64,000 nt of DNA from Bacillota bacterium (GCA_030057655.1 JASGUQ010000041.1:62001-126000), one strand, 5' to 3'. Shown: positions 1 to 8,505, numbered from the stretch's first letter. The notes: generated by a model from the letters alone, not told the origin. A program made the numbers and translations.

Positions 1-41
1 GAACGGACAAGGCACAACGACCATTTACAGGAATATCCGGA

Positions 42-935
42 ATGATTAAAAAGCTTTTCACCATTTTTTTAGCCGGCATCCTGCTGCTATCAGCCGTTTC
101 TGGCTTGGCTGAGCAGGTGGCCTCGGGCTGGCGCAAGGCAGCCCTGTTTGTGCCGGGTTCCGCCATGCCGGAAGGGATGGAGGATCAGTCGGGGGAGATG
201 GTGTTCCGTTTTGTTGACGAGCGAAAGGGGATCAGCTATGAGGTCCGCGTTGATCAAAGCGGGAAGGTTTTCCATCAGCGCCTGATGACAGCCTATACCC
301 TCACCGGTTCAGACCGGATCGGGCTTCCTGTTTTGACTGTCAGGGCGAACATCCGGGACAAGCACCCTGACGCGAAGATCGAAGGCATCTACACAAGCAA
401 AATTGATGATGCGCACTACTTTATCGGCGTTTTCGCGGATCCGGGACAGGGCTGCTTCTTCCGTGACCAATTTAACGCGGCCACCGGGGAAACCGTTGTC
501 AGCCTGATGAAGCCCTTTGATGAGGACTATGTCAAAGCCCGCGACATCGCGATGGAATATCTCCTGGGCGGGCTGATGCTGGACTTTGCCAGGGCAGACA
601 TCGGCGGAAGCACCCTCTGGTTTGTCAGCGTCTTCCTAAACGATGTGGAGCACCGGCTCACCATAGACGCCGATACCGGGATTATCATCGGCGACAGCCC
701 GATTGCAAGTGAACTCACCCTGGTGTATGACCCCCATTTTGAAGGGGACGAGCAGGACCGCGAAGGTTTTGACATCGCAGATGAAGGCGATGAGGAAAAA
801 ACGCCGCCACCTGAAGTCAGCGCAAGGCCCGCAACCACGCCAAAGCCCACCAAAAAACCTGCGCCGCGCCAGACCAGAAGGCCGACCAACCGCCCCAGCG
901 ATGATGACGACGATGACGATGACGACGATGATTGA
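42..935 (+). CDS. Exported PepSY-like protein with poly-Asp C-terminus
   Basis: Exported protein of unknown function. Residues 1-23 form a typical signal peptide (KK, then a Leu/Ile-rich core, then GLAEQ) with no lipobox cysteine. Two segments resemble PepSY repeats: one around FIGVFADPG with the strand/turn ending AATGET, and one around LWFVSVFLNDVEH ending DADTGIIIG. After about residue 240 comes an acidic stretch, then a Pro/Thr/Lys/Arg linker (TTPKPTKKPAPRQ), and the protein ends in eleven aspartates. It shares this architecture with the next gene, so the two are probably paralogues. The ATG at 42 follows AGGAA at 29-33 and CCGG at 37-40. A terminator follows at 979-1011. PepSY proteins are often peptidase inhibitors or envelope proteins; the poly-Asp tail suggests cation or mineral binding, which is inference. 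Confidence 0.75.
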   Translation: MIKKLFTIFLAGILLLSAVSGLAEQVASGWRKAALFVPGSAMPEGMEDQSGEMVFRFVDERKGISYEVRVDQSGKVFHQRLMTAYTLTGSDRIGLPVLTVRANIRDKHPDAKIEGIYTSKIDDAHYFIGVFADPGQGCFFRDQFNAATGETVVSLMKPFDEDYVKARDIAMEYLLGGLMLDFARADIGGSTLWFVSVFLNDVEHRLTIDADTGIIIGDSPIASELTLVYDPHFEGDEQDREGFDIADEGDEEKTPPPEVSARPATTPKPTKKPAPRQTRRPTNRPSDDDDDDDDDDD

Positions 936-978
936 GCAGATTTTTGCTGCCGGATCAATTTGACACGATCACATAAAA

Positions 979-1011
979 AGTCCGCCGCGCAAGGCGGGCT
1001 CTTGCTTTTTT
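979..1011 (+). terminator. Rho-independent terminator
   Basis: Stem AGTCCGCC (979-986) pairs with GGCGGGCT (993-1000), including one G-U pair, around the loop GCGCAA. A T-rich run follows at 1005-1011. It closes the first poly-Asp gene. Confidence 0.7.
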
Positions 1012-1149
1012 GATGCTTTCAGCAAAAAGAAAAAATGTTGATTGTGAGGGATTTGTTAGGAAACGGCCAAAAGCCTTACATTCATCGTTTGCCGCAGGTA
1101 CGATGTCATCAGAGTTTGAAACTCAAACAAGAACAAGGAGGAACCCAAG

Positions 1150-2199
1150 ATGAAAAAACTTTTAACCTTTTTGGTGGCTGCGGCAGTGATGATGTCCGGC
1201 CTGACTGCCTTCGCTGTCTCCCCCCAGGAAGCGGCAGCCCTGGCCGCGACTGTTGTCCCCCAGGGAGCCAAGCTCTCCTCTACCGGCGAAGACTCCAAGA
1301 CCATGAAACTGACCTTTAAGGACGCAGACGGCAACGAGTACAAGGTCACCCTGAACAAAGACCCCCTCTTCGTGCTCCGCGTCAACATGAAGGCCCCCAA
1401 CGAGGCCGGCGGGAAACAAGTTGCCGTTGATGAAAACGCGGTTCGCCAGGCGGTGATGAACAAATTCCCCGGCGCCAGCATTCAAAAGGTCTTCTTGGAG
1501 AAAAAGGGTGAAAACGAGATGTACTACCTGGCCATCTTTGAAGTAAACGGGCAGTTCTACAAGGCTCGTTACAACACCCAGACTGGCAGCCTGACCCACT
1601 ACGCGATGCGCGGCGCCCCCACTTCCCAGCAGCTCCCCAAGGCAGCCATGACCGCGGAGAAGGCCATTCAAATGGCCCTGGCTCAATCCGGCGGCGGTGT
1701 TGTCACCGATGTTCAGTTCGCTTCGACCACCAGGGGCAATCTCTACATGATCGAGATTGAAAACCAGGGCGTCACCTACCGCGTCATGATCAACGCCGAT
1801 AACGGCAGCCTCATCCAGGTCCGTTCACGCCAGTCAAAGCTGAATAACACGGATGATTTCCCGGTTGGATATTCTTCTGAAAACCCCTTGCAGGTTGGCG
1901 GGAATGATTGGGATGACGATTGGGACGATGATGATTGGGACGATGACTGGGATGACGACTGGGATGACGATGATGATTGGGACGACGACTGGGACGATGA
2001 TGATGACGACGACGACGATGACGATGACGACGATGATCGTGATGATGATGATGACGATGACGACGATGATGACGATGACGATGATGATGATGATGATGAT
2101 GACGACGACCGTCCGGCACGCCGCAAGACGAAGCCCCGCCGTTCAAACGATGATGACGACGATGATGACGATGACGATGACGACGACGATGATGACTAA
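1150..2199 (+). CDS. Exported PepSY-like protein with long WDDD/poly-Asp tail
   Basis: Exported protein of unknown function. The signal peptide (residues 1-22, MKKLLTFLV...TAFA) lacks a lipobox. Two PepSY-like repeats follow, around YYLAIFEVNGQFYK...TQTGSLT and LYMIEIENQGVTYR...ADNGSLI. From about residue 252 to the end (about 97 residues) the chain is almost only Asp: first WDDD/WDDDD repeats, then pure Asp runs broken by one Arg, a basic island RPARRKTKPRRSN, and a final run of 17 Asp. The coding DNA is an imperfect GAT/GAC trinucleotide tract, so its length may vary between strains. An AAGGAGGA ribosome site sits just ahead of the ATG. It is convergent with a Ca2+ pump gene. An extracellular divalent-cation buffer or mineral-binding role is inference. 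Confidence 0.75.
   Translation: MKKLLTFLVAAAVMMSGLTAFAVSPQEAAALAATVVPQGAKLSSTGEDSKTMKLTFKDADGNEYKVTLNKDPLFVLRVNMKAPNEAGGKQVAVDENAVRQAVMNKFPGASIQKVFLEKKGENEMYYLAIFEVNGQFYKARYNTQTGSLTHYAMRGAPTSQQLPKAAMTAEKAIQMALAQSGGGVVTDVQFASTTRGNLYMIEIENQGVTYRVMINADNGSLIQVRSRQSKLNNTDDFPVGYSSENPLQVGGNDWDDDWDDDDWDDDWDDDWDDDDDWDDDWDDDDDDDDDDDDDDDRDDDDDDDDDDDDDDDDDDDDDDDRPARRKTKPRRSNDDDDDDDDDDDDDDDD
1906..2196 (+). repeat. Imperfect (GAT/GAC)n coding tract
   Basis: In-frame, degenerate trinucleotide tract encoding the Trp-Asp repeats and Asp runs of the second PepSY-like protein. GAT and GAC alternate irregularly, which limits perfect slippage units. The basic island at about 2110-2147 interrupts it. A shorter similar tract closes the preceding gene at 901-933. 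Confidence 0.8.
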
Positions 2200-2216
2200 T
2201 TAAAACTGACTCAAAT

Positions 2217-2250
2217 CAAAAGGAGCGCCCGGCACATGTCAGGCGCTCCT
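2217..2250 (-). terminator. Terminator between convergent genes
   Basis: Perfect 9-bp stem AGGAGCGCC (2221-2229) with GGCGCTCCT (2242-2250). Read on the minus strand it is followed by TTTT (2217-2220) and a T-rich stretch, so it terminates the P-type ATPase gene. It may also act on the plus-strand transcript. Confidence 0.7.
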
Positions 2251-2276
2251 CCATTTATTGATGTTTCCAGCTTTTC

Positions 2277-4934
2277 TTAAGCGTGTTTTTTCCCAAATTT
2301 GCGCTGGAAAAACTTGACCGTTTCCACAATCGGGATCACGCTGAAGGCAAGCGCAATGGAGATCATAAACTCCTCAAAGCTGATGTGCTCAAACTTGAAG
2401 GCGTCGCGCAGGAAGGGCACATAGATGACGGCCACGGTCAAAAGGAAGGAGGTGATCATCGCCAGGTACAGGTGCTTGTTGTGTGTTTTCAGGCTGAAGA
2501 TTGAATGACGCATGGAGCGCATGTTGAGCGAGTGGAACACCTCCGCCATGCTCATGGTCAAAAAGGCCATGGTCACCCCGTCATGTGAGAGGCCCTGGCT
2601 CAGCGGCACATGGGTCCAGACCCCTGCTTCCATGTAGTGCCCGATGAAGTAGGCGGCAAGCGTCAGGATGGACACCATGACGCCCTGGTACATCGCGTCC
2701 ATGCCAAGGCCGCCCGCGAAGATGCCTTCGTTCTTGTCCCTGGGCTGGCGGCTCATGATGTCGCCGTCAGGCTGCTCAAAACCCAGTGCGAGGGCCGGGA
2801 AGGTGTCGGTGATCACGTTGATCCACAGGAGGTGGATGGGCTCTAAGATCACAAAGCCGACCATGGTCGCCACAAAGATGGACAGCACCTCAGACAGGTT
2901 GGAGGACAGGAGGAACTGGATGGCCTTCCTGATGTTGTCATAGATCCGGCGCCCTTCCTCAACCGCGTGCACGATGGTGGCAAAATTGTCATCCGCCAGC
3001 ACCATGTCGGCTACATTCTTGGTGACGTCCGTGCCGGTGATGCCCATGCCAACGCCGATGTCCGCCTTCTTGATGGATGGCGCGTCGTTTACGCCGTCGC
3101 CCGTCATCGCGGTCACCTTGCCGTTGTCTTCCCAAGCGGTCACGATGCGCACCTTGTGCTCCGGCTGCACGCGGGCATAGGCGGAGTACTTGCCGATGGT
3201 TTCCTTTAATTCCTCATCGCTGATCTGATCCAGTTGGGCGCCGGTGATGGCTTCTTCCTCAGAGGACACGATCTTCAGCTGTTTGGCGATCGCCACCGCG
3301 GTGTCCTTGTGATCGCCTGTGATCATGATGGGCCTTATCCCCGCCTTGCGGCATTCCGCGATTGCGGGCAGGACTTCAGGCCGCACGGGATCCAGCATGC
3401 CCACCAGGCCAATGAAAACCAGCTCCTTCTCCAGGGTTTCAGGCTTCTGATCCTGCGGCATCCTGTCCCATTCGCGATAGGAGCCGGCCAAAACGCGCAG
3501 CGCCTGGGCAGCCATGCTGGAATTGGCAGCCAGGATTTCCTTGCGTTTTTCGTCTGTGAGCGGCACAGCTTTTTTGCCGTCCCAAAAGGCGACGCAGCGG
3601 CGCAGCAGCTCATCCGGCGCGCCTTTTGTATACTGGGTCAGTTTGCCGTTTTCATCCTTGACGATGGTGGACATCAGTTTGCGCATGGAGTCAAAGGGCG
3701 CCTCGCCAACCCGGGGGAACTGCTTCTTCAGGTCGTTCTTGGGCATTTCCATGCTGGCGGCATAGGCCACCAGGGCGTTTTCTGTCGGTTCGCCCACGGC
3801 CTCGCCATTTTCCCACTCAGAGTCGGAGCACAGCGCCATGGCCTTTGTCAGGAGGGTTTTGTCGCTTGTAAATTCGTCCACCACCGTCATCTTGTTCTGA
3901 GTCAGGGTGCCAGTCTTGTCTGAACAAATGATCTGGGTGGAGCCCAGGGTCTCAACAGCCGTCAGGCGGCGGATAATGGCGTTGCGTTTGCTCATGTTGG
4001 TTACGCCCACGCTCAGCACGATGGTCACCACCGTTGCCAGGCCTTCCGGGATCGCGGCCACGGCCAGGGACACCGCGATCATGAAGGTCTTTAAAATCAC
4101 GTCTAAGTGGAAGTCTCCGGTCCTGATCAGGCTGAACACGAAGATGAACGCGCAAATGCCCAGCACCAGGTAGGACAGGACCTTGGACAGCTGGCCCAGC
4201 TTGATCTGAAGCGGGGTCTCGCCTTCCACGGTCTTGGTGATGGCGTCCGCGATCTTGCCCATCTCCGTGTCCATGCCGGTGGCGACCACCACAGCCTTGC
4301 CCCGGCCATAGACCACGGTGGAAGCCATGTAGCACATGTTCTTGCGGTCGCCCAGGGTTACGTCCTGATGCCCTTTTTCCAGGGACAGCGCGTCAGTTGT
4401 CTTATATACGGGAACGGATTCCCCTGTTAACGCTGCCTCCTCAATTTGAAGGCTGGCGTTTTCAATGATGCGGCAGTCAGCGGGCACGGCGGTGCCGGCG
4501 TCCAAAAGGACCACGTCGCCCACCACCAGGTCCTCGGAGGGGACCTGCACCACATGCCCGTCCCTCTGGACGCTGGAGACCGCGGCGGACATGGATTGCA
4601 GCGCTTCGATCGCTTTTTCGGCCTTGCTCTCCTGATACACGCCCAAAATGGCGTTGAGCAGCACCACGACCATGATGATGATGACGTCGGTCATCCCTTC
4701 CCCTGCCAAGGCGCTCGTGATGCCGGATACAAGCGCCGCCGCCATCAGGATCACCAGCATGGGATCCTTCAACTGCTCCAAAAACCTTTGGAGCAGCGAT
4801 GCCTTTTCCTCTTCCTTCAGTTTGTTCTTGCCGTTTTCATTAAGACGCTTCTGCGCCTCCTGGGCGCTCAAACCTTCCTTGCTGCTGCCGATGTTTTCAA
4901 GCACCGCATGGACATCTTCCAGATAAAACTTCAT
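2277..4934 (-). CDS. Cation-translocating P-type ATPase, SERCA/PMCA-like Ca2+ pump
   Basis: Membrane ATPase of 885 residues that probably exports Ca2+. In order it shows the N-terminal cation-ATPase domain, TGES of the actuator loop (near residue 168), PEGL in M4 (near 295), the phosphorylation motif DKTGTLT (Asp near 337), KGAPDELL of the nucleotide domain, and the hinge motif TGDGVNDAP (near 610). Calcium-site residues of the SERCA family are recognisable: SSNLSEVL in M5 and the NVITD (NxxxD) motif in M6, as is the downstream GFEQPD. Length matches bacterial PII-type ATPases. It is monocistronic behind a good sigma-A promoter with a hairpin downstream of it. Mn2+ or mixed specificity cannot be excluded. 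Confidence 0.9.
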   Translation of the reverse strand: MKFYLEDVHAVLENIGSSKEGLSAQEAQKRLNENGKNKLKEEEKASLLQRFLEQLKDPMLVILMAAALVSGITSALAGEGMTDVIIIMVVVLLNAILGVYQESKAEKAIEALQSMSAAVSSVQRDGHVVQVPSEDLVVGDVVLLDAGTAVPADCRIIENASLQIEEAALTGESVPVYKTTDALSLEKGHQDVTLGDRKNMCYMASTVVYGRGKAVVVATGMDTEMGKIADAITKTVEGETPLQIKLGQLSKVLSYLVLGICAFIFVFSLIRTGDFHLDVILKTFMIAVSLAVAAIPEGLATVVTIVLSVGVTNMSKRNAIIRRLTAVETLGSTQIICSDKTGTLTQNKMTVVDEFTSDKTLLTKAMALCSDSEWENGEAVGEPTENALVAYAASMEMPKNDLKKQFPRVGEAPFDSMRKLMSTIVKDENGKLTQYTKGAPDELLRRCVAFWDGKKAVPLTDEKRKEILAANSSMAAQALRVLAGSYREWDRMPQDQKPETLEKELVFIGLVGMLDPVRPEVLPAIAECRKAGIRPIMITGDHKDTAVAIAKQLKIVSSEEEAITGAQLDQISDEELKETIGKYSAYARVQPEHKVRIVTAWEDNGKVTAMTGDGVNDAPSIKKADIGVGMGITGTDVTKNVADMVLADDNFATIVHAVEEGRRIYDNIRKAIQFLLSSNLSEVLSIFVATMVGFVILEPIHLLWINVITDTFPALALGFEQPDGDIMSRQPRDKNEGIFAGGLGMDAMYQGVMVSILTLAAYFIGHYMEAGVWTHVPLSQGLSHDGVTMAFLTMSMAEVFHSLNMRSMRHSIFSLKTHNKHLYLAMITSFLLTVAVIYVPFLRDAFKFEHISFEEFMISIALAFSVIPIVETVKFFQRKFGKKHA

Positions 4935-4971
4935 GCTCCCTGCCTCTCTGTCCGTTTGATGGGCGATCGCG

Positions 4972-4994
4972 TTTTGTTGGCTTCGCTAACAAAA
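4972..4994 (-). promoter_or_regulatory. Inverted repeat in 5' region of the Ca2+-ATPase gene
   Basis: TTTTGTTGGC (4972-4981) and GCTAACAAAA (4985-4994) form a 10-bp stem with one mismatch around TTC. It lies just downstream of the promoter at 4999-5027 and about 40 bases ahead of the start codon. It could be an operator or a leader hairpin. Confidence 0.4.
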
Positions 4995-4998
4995 TGAA

Positions 4999-5027
4999 AT
5001 GATAAAAGTGAGGCCGCCGTCTGTCAA
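4999..5027 (-). promoter_or_regulatory. Sigma-A promoter of the Ca2+-ATPase gene
   Basis: On the minus strand, a perfect -35 TTGACA (5022-5027), a 17-base spacer and TATCAT (4999-5004) as -10. Confidence 0.65.
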
Positions 5028-5088
5028 GACAGCGCTGAGGATGATTGATAGTAAAGGCTGAAGCAGGCGAGCCATGGACGTTTTAGAA

Positions 5089-5108
5089 TTGAGAACAATT
5101 GTTCTCAA
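5089..5108. promoter_or_regulatory. 20-bp palindrome containing a LexA/DinR-type box
   Basis: TTGAGAACAATTGTTCTCAA is a perfect 20-bp palindrome. Its centre, GAACAATTGTTC (5093-5104), matches the GAAC-N4-GTTC core of Gram-positive SOS boxes. It lies about 15 bases upstream of the -35 of the helicase promoter. A similar box lies at the polymerase cassette (56978-56989). Repressor identity is inferred; no lexA gene is in the window. Confidence 0.6.
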
Positions 5109-5123
5109 AATCGCTCCCGGAGC

Positions 5124-5152
5124 CTTGAACCCGTTCCCCGGCTTTGGTATAC
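5124..5152 (+). promoter_or_regulatory. Sigma-A promoter of the MrfA-like helicase gene
   Basis: TTGAAC (5124-5129), 17-base spacer, TATACT (5147-5152). It overlaps an in-frame TTG at 5144, which argues against that codon as the start and for the ATG at 5177. Confidence 0.7.
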
Positions 5153-5176
5153 TCCTTTCAATTCGGAGGGCAACAC

Positions 5177-7456
5177 ATGAACGTAGAGCAGATGATTGAC
5201 AGTCTAAGGGCTGACCCTGGTTTCATGTCCTGTGTCAGCAACTGGGAGGTGCTCCCTGAAAGGGAGGCGCAGTACGGCGCCTGGCCGGAGGGGGTCCCTG
5301 AGAAGGTGACCGCTGTTCTTCAACAGCGCGGCATCCGGAAGCCTTATATTCATCAGGCGGAGGCCATCAAAAAGGCCCTGGATCGGGAGGACGTCTGCGT
5401 GGTCACGCCCACGGCGTCCGGCAAGACGCTGTGCTACAACGTGCCCATCTTAACTGAGATTCTTAAAAACGACGACGCCCGCGCCCTCTACCTCTTCCCG
5501 ACCAAGGCGCTCTCGCAGGACCAGGTGGCGGAGCTGTATGAATTGATTACCCTCATGGATGTGGACATCAAAACCTACACCTATGACGGGGACACCCCCG
5601 CGGCCGCGCGCAAGGCCATCCGCCAGGCCGGCCATGTGGTGGTGACCAACCCGGACATGCTGCATTCCAACATCCTGCCCCACCACACCAAGTGGGTCAA
5701 GCTGTTTGAAAACCTGCGCTTCATTGTCATTGACGAGATCCACATGTACAGGGGCATCTTCGGCGCCAACCTGGCCAATGTGCTCAGGCGGCTGATGCGC
5801 CTGTGCGATTTTTACGGCAGCAGGCCGCAGTTTATCCTGTGCAGCGCCACCATCAAAAACCCCGGCGAACTGGCCGCCCAGCTGATCGGCCGGCCGGTCA
5901 GCCTGGTGGACCGCTCCGGCGCGCCCATGGGCGAAAAGCACATCGTTTTTTATAATCCCCCCGTGGTCAACAAACAGCTGAGTATCCGGAAAAGCGCTTT
6001 AAGCCAGACCCGGCTCATCGCGCAAAACCTGCTGAGGAATCAGGTGCCCACCATCGTTTTTGCCAAAAGCAGGGTCCAGGTGGAGGTTTTGACCAAGGCT
6101 TTAAAGGAAGAGCGCAGCGATTCCCTGGGCCGGTCCAACACCGTCAGGGGCTACCGCGGCGGCTACCTGCCGCAGGAGCGGCGGGAGATCGAGCGCGGCC
6201 TTCGCTCCGGCAGCGTCAACATGGTCATCACCACCAACGCCCTGGAACTGGGTATTGACATCGGCTCCCTGGATGCCTGCGTCCTGTGCGGGTACCCGGG
6301 CACCATCGCCTCCACCTGGCAGCAGGCCGGCCGCGCCGGGCGCAGGATGGGGCACAGCCTCACCATCCTGGTGGCGTCCAGCGCGCCGCTGGACCAGTAC
6401 ATCATCACCCACCCCGAGTATTTCTTCAAACAGTCTCCCGAAAACGCGCTCACCAACCCGGACAACCTGTATGTGCTCTTAAACCACTTCAAGTGCGCGG
6501 CCTATGAATTGCCGTTTAAGGAGGATGAGGGTTTCGGCAACGCGCCGGGCAGTGACGGTCTCAAGCAATACCTGGAGGAAGCCGGCATCCTCCGCCATGT
6601 GGGGGACAGCTATTTCTGGTCGGCGGAGGACTTCCCGGCGTCCGAGATCAGCCTGCGCACCGCGATGACGGAAAACTTCCTCATCATGGACATCACCGAC
6701 CCTAAGAATGTCAGGGTCGTGGGGGAGATGGACCGTTTCACGGTGCCCATGCTGCTGCATGAAAACGCGATTTACCTGCACGAGGGCGTGCAGTACCAGG
6801 TGGAAAAGCTGGATTATGAGGCCTGCAAGGCCTTCATCCGCCATGTGAATGTGGATTATTACACCGATGCCGACCTCAATGTCAGTTTGAGCCTTTTGGA
6901 CATCACCCAGCAGGCGGAGCACGCCGCTTCAGGCGAGATCAAGGTCACTTCCCTGGTCAAAATCTTTAAGAAGATGAAGTTTGACACCGGGGAATCCCTG
7001 GGCCACGGGCCTGTGATGCTTCCTGAAACAGACATGCACACCACCGCCATGTGGCTGACCCTGCCCCCCGAATTGACCGCGGAATACAGCAACGACGCGC
7101 TGCAAAACGCCATGCTTGGCGTGTGCAACCTGCTGCGCATCGTGTCCCCGCTGTACCTGATGTGCTCCCCGCGCGATTTGGCCATCACGTATCAGGTCAA
7201 AAGCCCCTTTACCGACTTGCCCACCGTCATCCTGTATGACAACTGCCCGGGCGGCATCGGCCTTTCAGAAAAAGCCTTTCTGATGCGCAAAATGCTGGTG
7301 TCCCACGCCTATGAGGTGGCGCGTTACTGCGGCTGCGAATCCGGCTGCCCCTCCTGCTCGGGCCCCGTCAACGAGATCGGCATGGGCGGCAAACAAACCG
7401 CCATGAAACTGCTTAAGTCGCTGGAAGGCCTGCTCGCTTCCGCGCCGGAGGTGTAG
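5177..7456 (+). CDS. mrfA: MrfA-like DEAD/DEAH-box DNA repair helicase with DUF1998 zinc domain
   Basis: Superfamily 2 helicase of 759 residues, close in length to Bacillus MrfA (YprA), which acts in repair of mitomycin-type damage. Visible motifs are TPTASGKT (Walker A, near 77-84), VIDEIHM (DEIH, near 185), SATIKNP (motif III), TTNALELGIDIG and QAGRAGRR (motifs V and VI). The C-terminal DUF1998-type region ends with the cysteine cluster CGCESGCPSC (near 717), plus an upstream YDNCPGGIG. The ATG at 5177 was chosen because GGAGGG precedes it at 5165-5170 and because the promoter covers the upstream TTG. The candidate SOS box at 5089-5108 fits DNA-damage induction. The TrmH-like gene follows after one base and is probably co-transcribed. 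Confidence 0.88.
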   Translation: MNVEQMIDSLRADPGFMSCVSNWEVLPEREAQYGAWPEGVPEKVTAVLQQRGIRKPYIHQAEAIKKALDREDVCVVTPTASGKTLCYNVPILTEILKNDDARALYLFPTKALSQDQVAELYELITLMDVDIKTYTYDGDTPAAARKAIRQAGHVVVTNPDMLHSNILPHHTKWVKLFENLRFIVIDEIHMYRGIFGANLANVLRRLMRLCDFYGSRPQFILCSATIKNPGELAAQLIGRPVSLVDRSGAPMGEKHIVFYNPPVVNKQLSIRKSALSQTRLIAQNLLRNQVPTIVFAKSRVQVEVLTKALKEERSDSLGRSNTVRGYRGGYLPQERREIERGLRSGSVNMVITTNALELGIDIGSLDACVLCGYPGTIASTWQQAGRAGRRMGHSLTILVASSAPLDQYIITHPEYFFKQSPENALTNPDNLYVLLNHFKCAAYELPFKEDEGFGNAPGSDGLKQYLEEAGILRHVGDSYFWSAEDFPASEISLRTAMTENFLIMDITDPKNVRVVGEMDRFTVPMLLHENAIYLHEGVQYQVEKLDYEACKAFIRHVNVDYYTDADLNVSLSLLDITQQAEHAASGEIKVTSLVKIFKKMKFDTGESLGHGPVMLPETDMHTTAMWLTLPPELTAEYSNDALQNAMLGVCNLLRIVSPLYLMCSPRDLAITYQVKSPFTDLPTVILYDNCPGGIGLSEKAFLMRKMLVSHAYEVARYCGCESGCPSCSGPVNEIGMGGKQTAMKLLKSLEGLLASAPEV

Positions 7457-7457
7457 G

Positions 7458-8186
7458 ATGCCGCCGCTTGAACCTTATTCCAGGGGGCTTTCCTATTCCT
7501 ACGCGCTGGGGCTCTATCCCGCCATGCAGGCGCTGGTCAACATCCCGGAAAGGGTCAGCCGTGTCCTCATCTCAAGCAAACTGGGGGCGGGGGAGGGGGC
7601 GCAGGCCTTGCTCGAAACCTGCCGGAACTTCAATATCCGGGTGGAGGAGGCGGACAGGGTGCTTCGCCGCGTCTCAGGCAAGGACAATGTTTTTGCCGCC
7701 GCCGTCTACCGCAAGGAAAGCGCGGCTTTAGACCGGGAGAAAAATCACTTGGTCCTGGTCAACCCCATGGACGCGGGCAACCTGGGCACCATCCTGCGCG
7801 CGGCCTTGGGCTTTTCCTACACCCAGGTCGCTTTGATCCTCCCCTGCGCGGACAAGGATGAGCCGCAGACCGTCAGGGCAGGCATGGGCGCGCTGTTTTC
7901 CCTGAATGTCGCGGAGTTCCCGGATTTTGAAACTTATCAGCGTTTCTGCGGGGAGCGCGCCTTCTATCCTTTCCTGCTCTCAGACCGCGCGCTGCCCCTT
8001 TTGGAAGCGGTCAAATTGAAGAAAAGCCCCCACAGCCTGATCTTTGGCAATGAGGGCAGCGGCCTGCCCGATTCGTTTATGGACCTGGGCCAGCAGGTCA
8101 TGATCGAGCAGTCGGACAAGATCGATTCCTTGAACCTGGCAATCGCCGCGGCGGTCGGGATGCACGCGTTTAAAAATATTCAATAA
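7458..8186 (+). CDS. TrmH/SpoU-family RNA 2'-O-methyltransferase
   Basis: SPOUT-fold RNA ribose methyltransferase of 242 residues that uses S-adenosylmethionine. An N-terminal RNA-binding region is followed by the three TrmH motifs: NPMDAGNLGTILRAALGF (motif 1), FGNEGSGLP (motif 2) and DSLNLAIAAAVGMHAF (motif 3). The exact rRNA or tRNA target cannot be told from sequence. The start lies one base after the helicase stop, and its ribosome site (GGAGGTG) is inside the end of that gene, so the two form an operon. The gene ends at the border of an AT-rich patch. Confidence 0.85.
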   Translation: MPPLEPYSRGLSYSYALGLYPAMQALVNIPERVSRVLISSKLGAGEGAQALLETCRNFNIRVEEADRVLRRVSGKDNVFAAAVYRKESAALDREKNHLVLVNPMDAGNLGTILRAALGFSYTQVALILPCADKDEPQTVRAGMGALFSLNVAEFPDFETYQRFCGERAFYPFLLSDRALPLLEAVKLKKSPHSLIFGNEGSGLPDSFMDLGQQVMIEQSDKIDSLNLAIAAAVGMHAFKNIQ

Positions 8187-8198
8187 TTCGAACTTTGA

Positions 8199-8291
8199 GC
8201 AGATATTGATAAAAGAGAAAGAGAAGCTGTTCTGAAAGATGAAACAGGTTTGCACGATATTGCCTTGATAAACTGGGAGTCATCTATTTAA
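8199..8291 (+). pseudogene. Possible C-terminal remnant of a lost gene
   Basis: An open stretch of 30 codons with no start encodes a plausible protein tail: DIDKREREAVLKDETG, then LHDIALINWESSI and a stop. An in-frame TGA at 8196-8198 cuts it off upstream. It lies in AT-rich DNA unlike the neighbours and overlaps the end of the convergent small membrane protein gene. I do not recognise the parent family. It may be chance, but the composition looks like real protein. Confidence 0.3.
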
Positions 8292-8505
8292 TAATGATTA
8301 TATAAATACCAACAAAAGCTAAAACAATACCAATTATCAATTCGATGATACCAACTCTTTTAGCATACGATTCTGTTTTTCTGCCTGCTTTATAGTCCGC
8401 TTCAAAACCGTTAATAAGATTGTACTGTTTCTTAAAGTAAATTAAATATCCAAATATAGAAAAAGCTACACTGACCATTATTATAATAATTTTTAATATT
8501 ATCAT
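8284..8505 (-). CDS. Small two-TM membrane protein, DUF3784-like
   Basis: Hypothetical membrane protein of 73 residues. One transmembrane segment spans residues 3-24 and a second about 49-71. They are separated by a polar loop, QYNLINGFEADYKAGRK, that resembles the conserved loop of DUF3784-type small membrane proteins of Bacillota. The gene is AT-rich and rich in Ile/Lys codons, unlike the genes on either side, which suggests recent acquisition. GGAGC precedes the ATG. Function is unknown. Confidence 0.6.
   Translation of the reverse strand: MIILKIIIIMVSVAFSIFGYLIYFKKQYNLINGFEADYKAGRKTESYAKRVGIIELIIGIVLAFVGIYIIIIK

Noticed and set aside
1776-2126. Open frame on the minus strand encoding poly-Ser
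   Set aside because: Shadow of the GAT/GAC tract (ATC/GTC read as Ser-type codons in another frame); no ribosome site and the true gene is on the plus strand.
1906-2196. Possible CRISPR-like array because of repeated units
   Set aside because: Units are in-frame GAT/GAC codons without spacers of constant length; it is a coding low-complexity tract.
1853-2203. Open frame on the plus strand encoding Met/Thr repeats
   Set aside because: Another frame of the same tract (ATG/ACG); low-complexity shadow.
3234-3923. Long open frame opposite the Ca2+-ATPase gene
   Set aside because: The ATPase on the minus strand is unambiguous by motifs; the antisense frame has no recognisable domain.
5126-5135. 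Second LexA-like site GAACCCGTTC at the helicase promoter
   Set aside because: The half-sites are separated by two bases, not four.
5144-5176. TTG at 5144 as start of the helicase
   Set aside because: The codon overlaps the -10 of the promoter, and GGAGGG stands ahead of the ATG at 5177.
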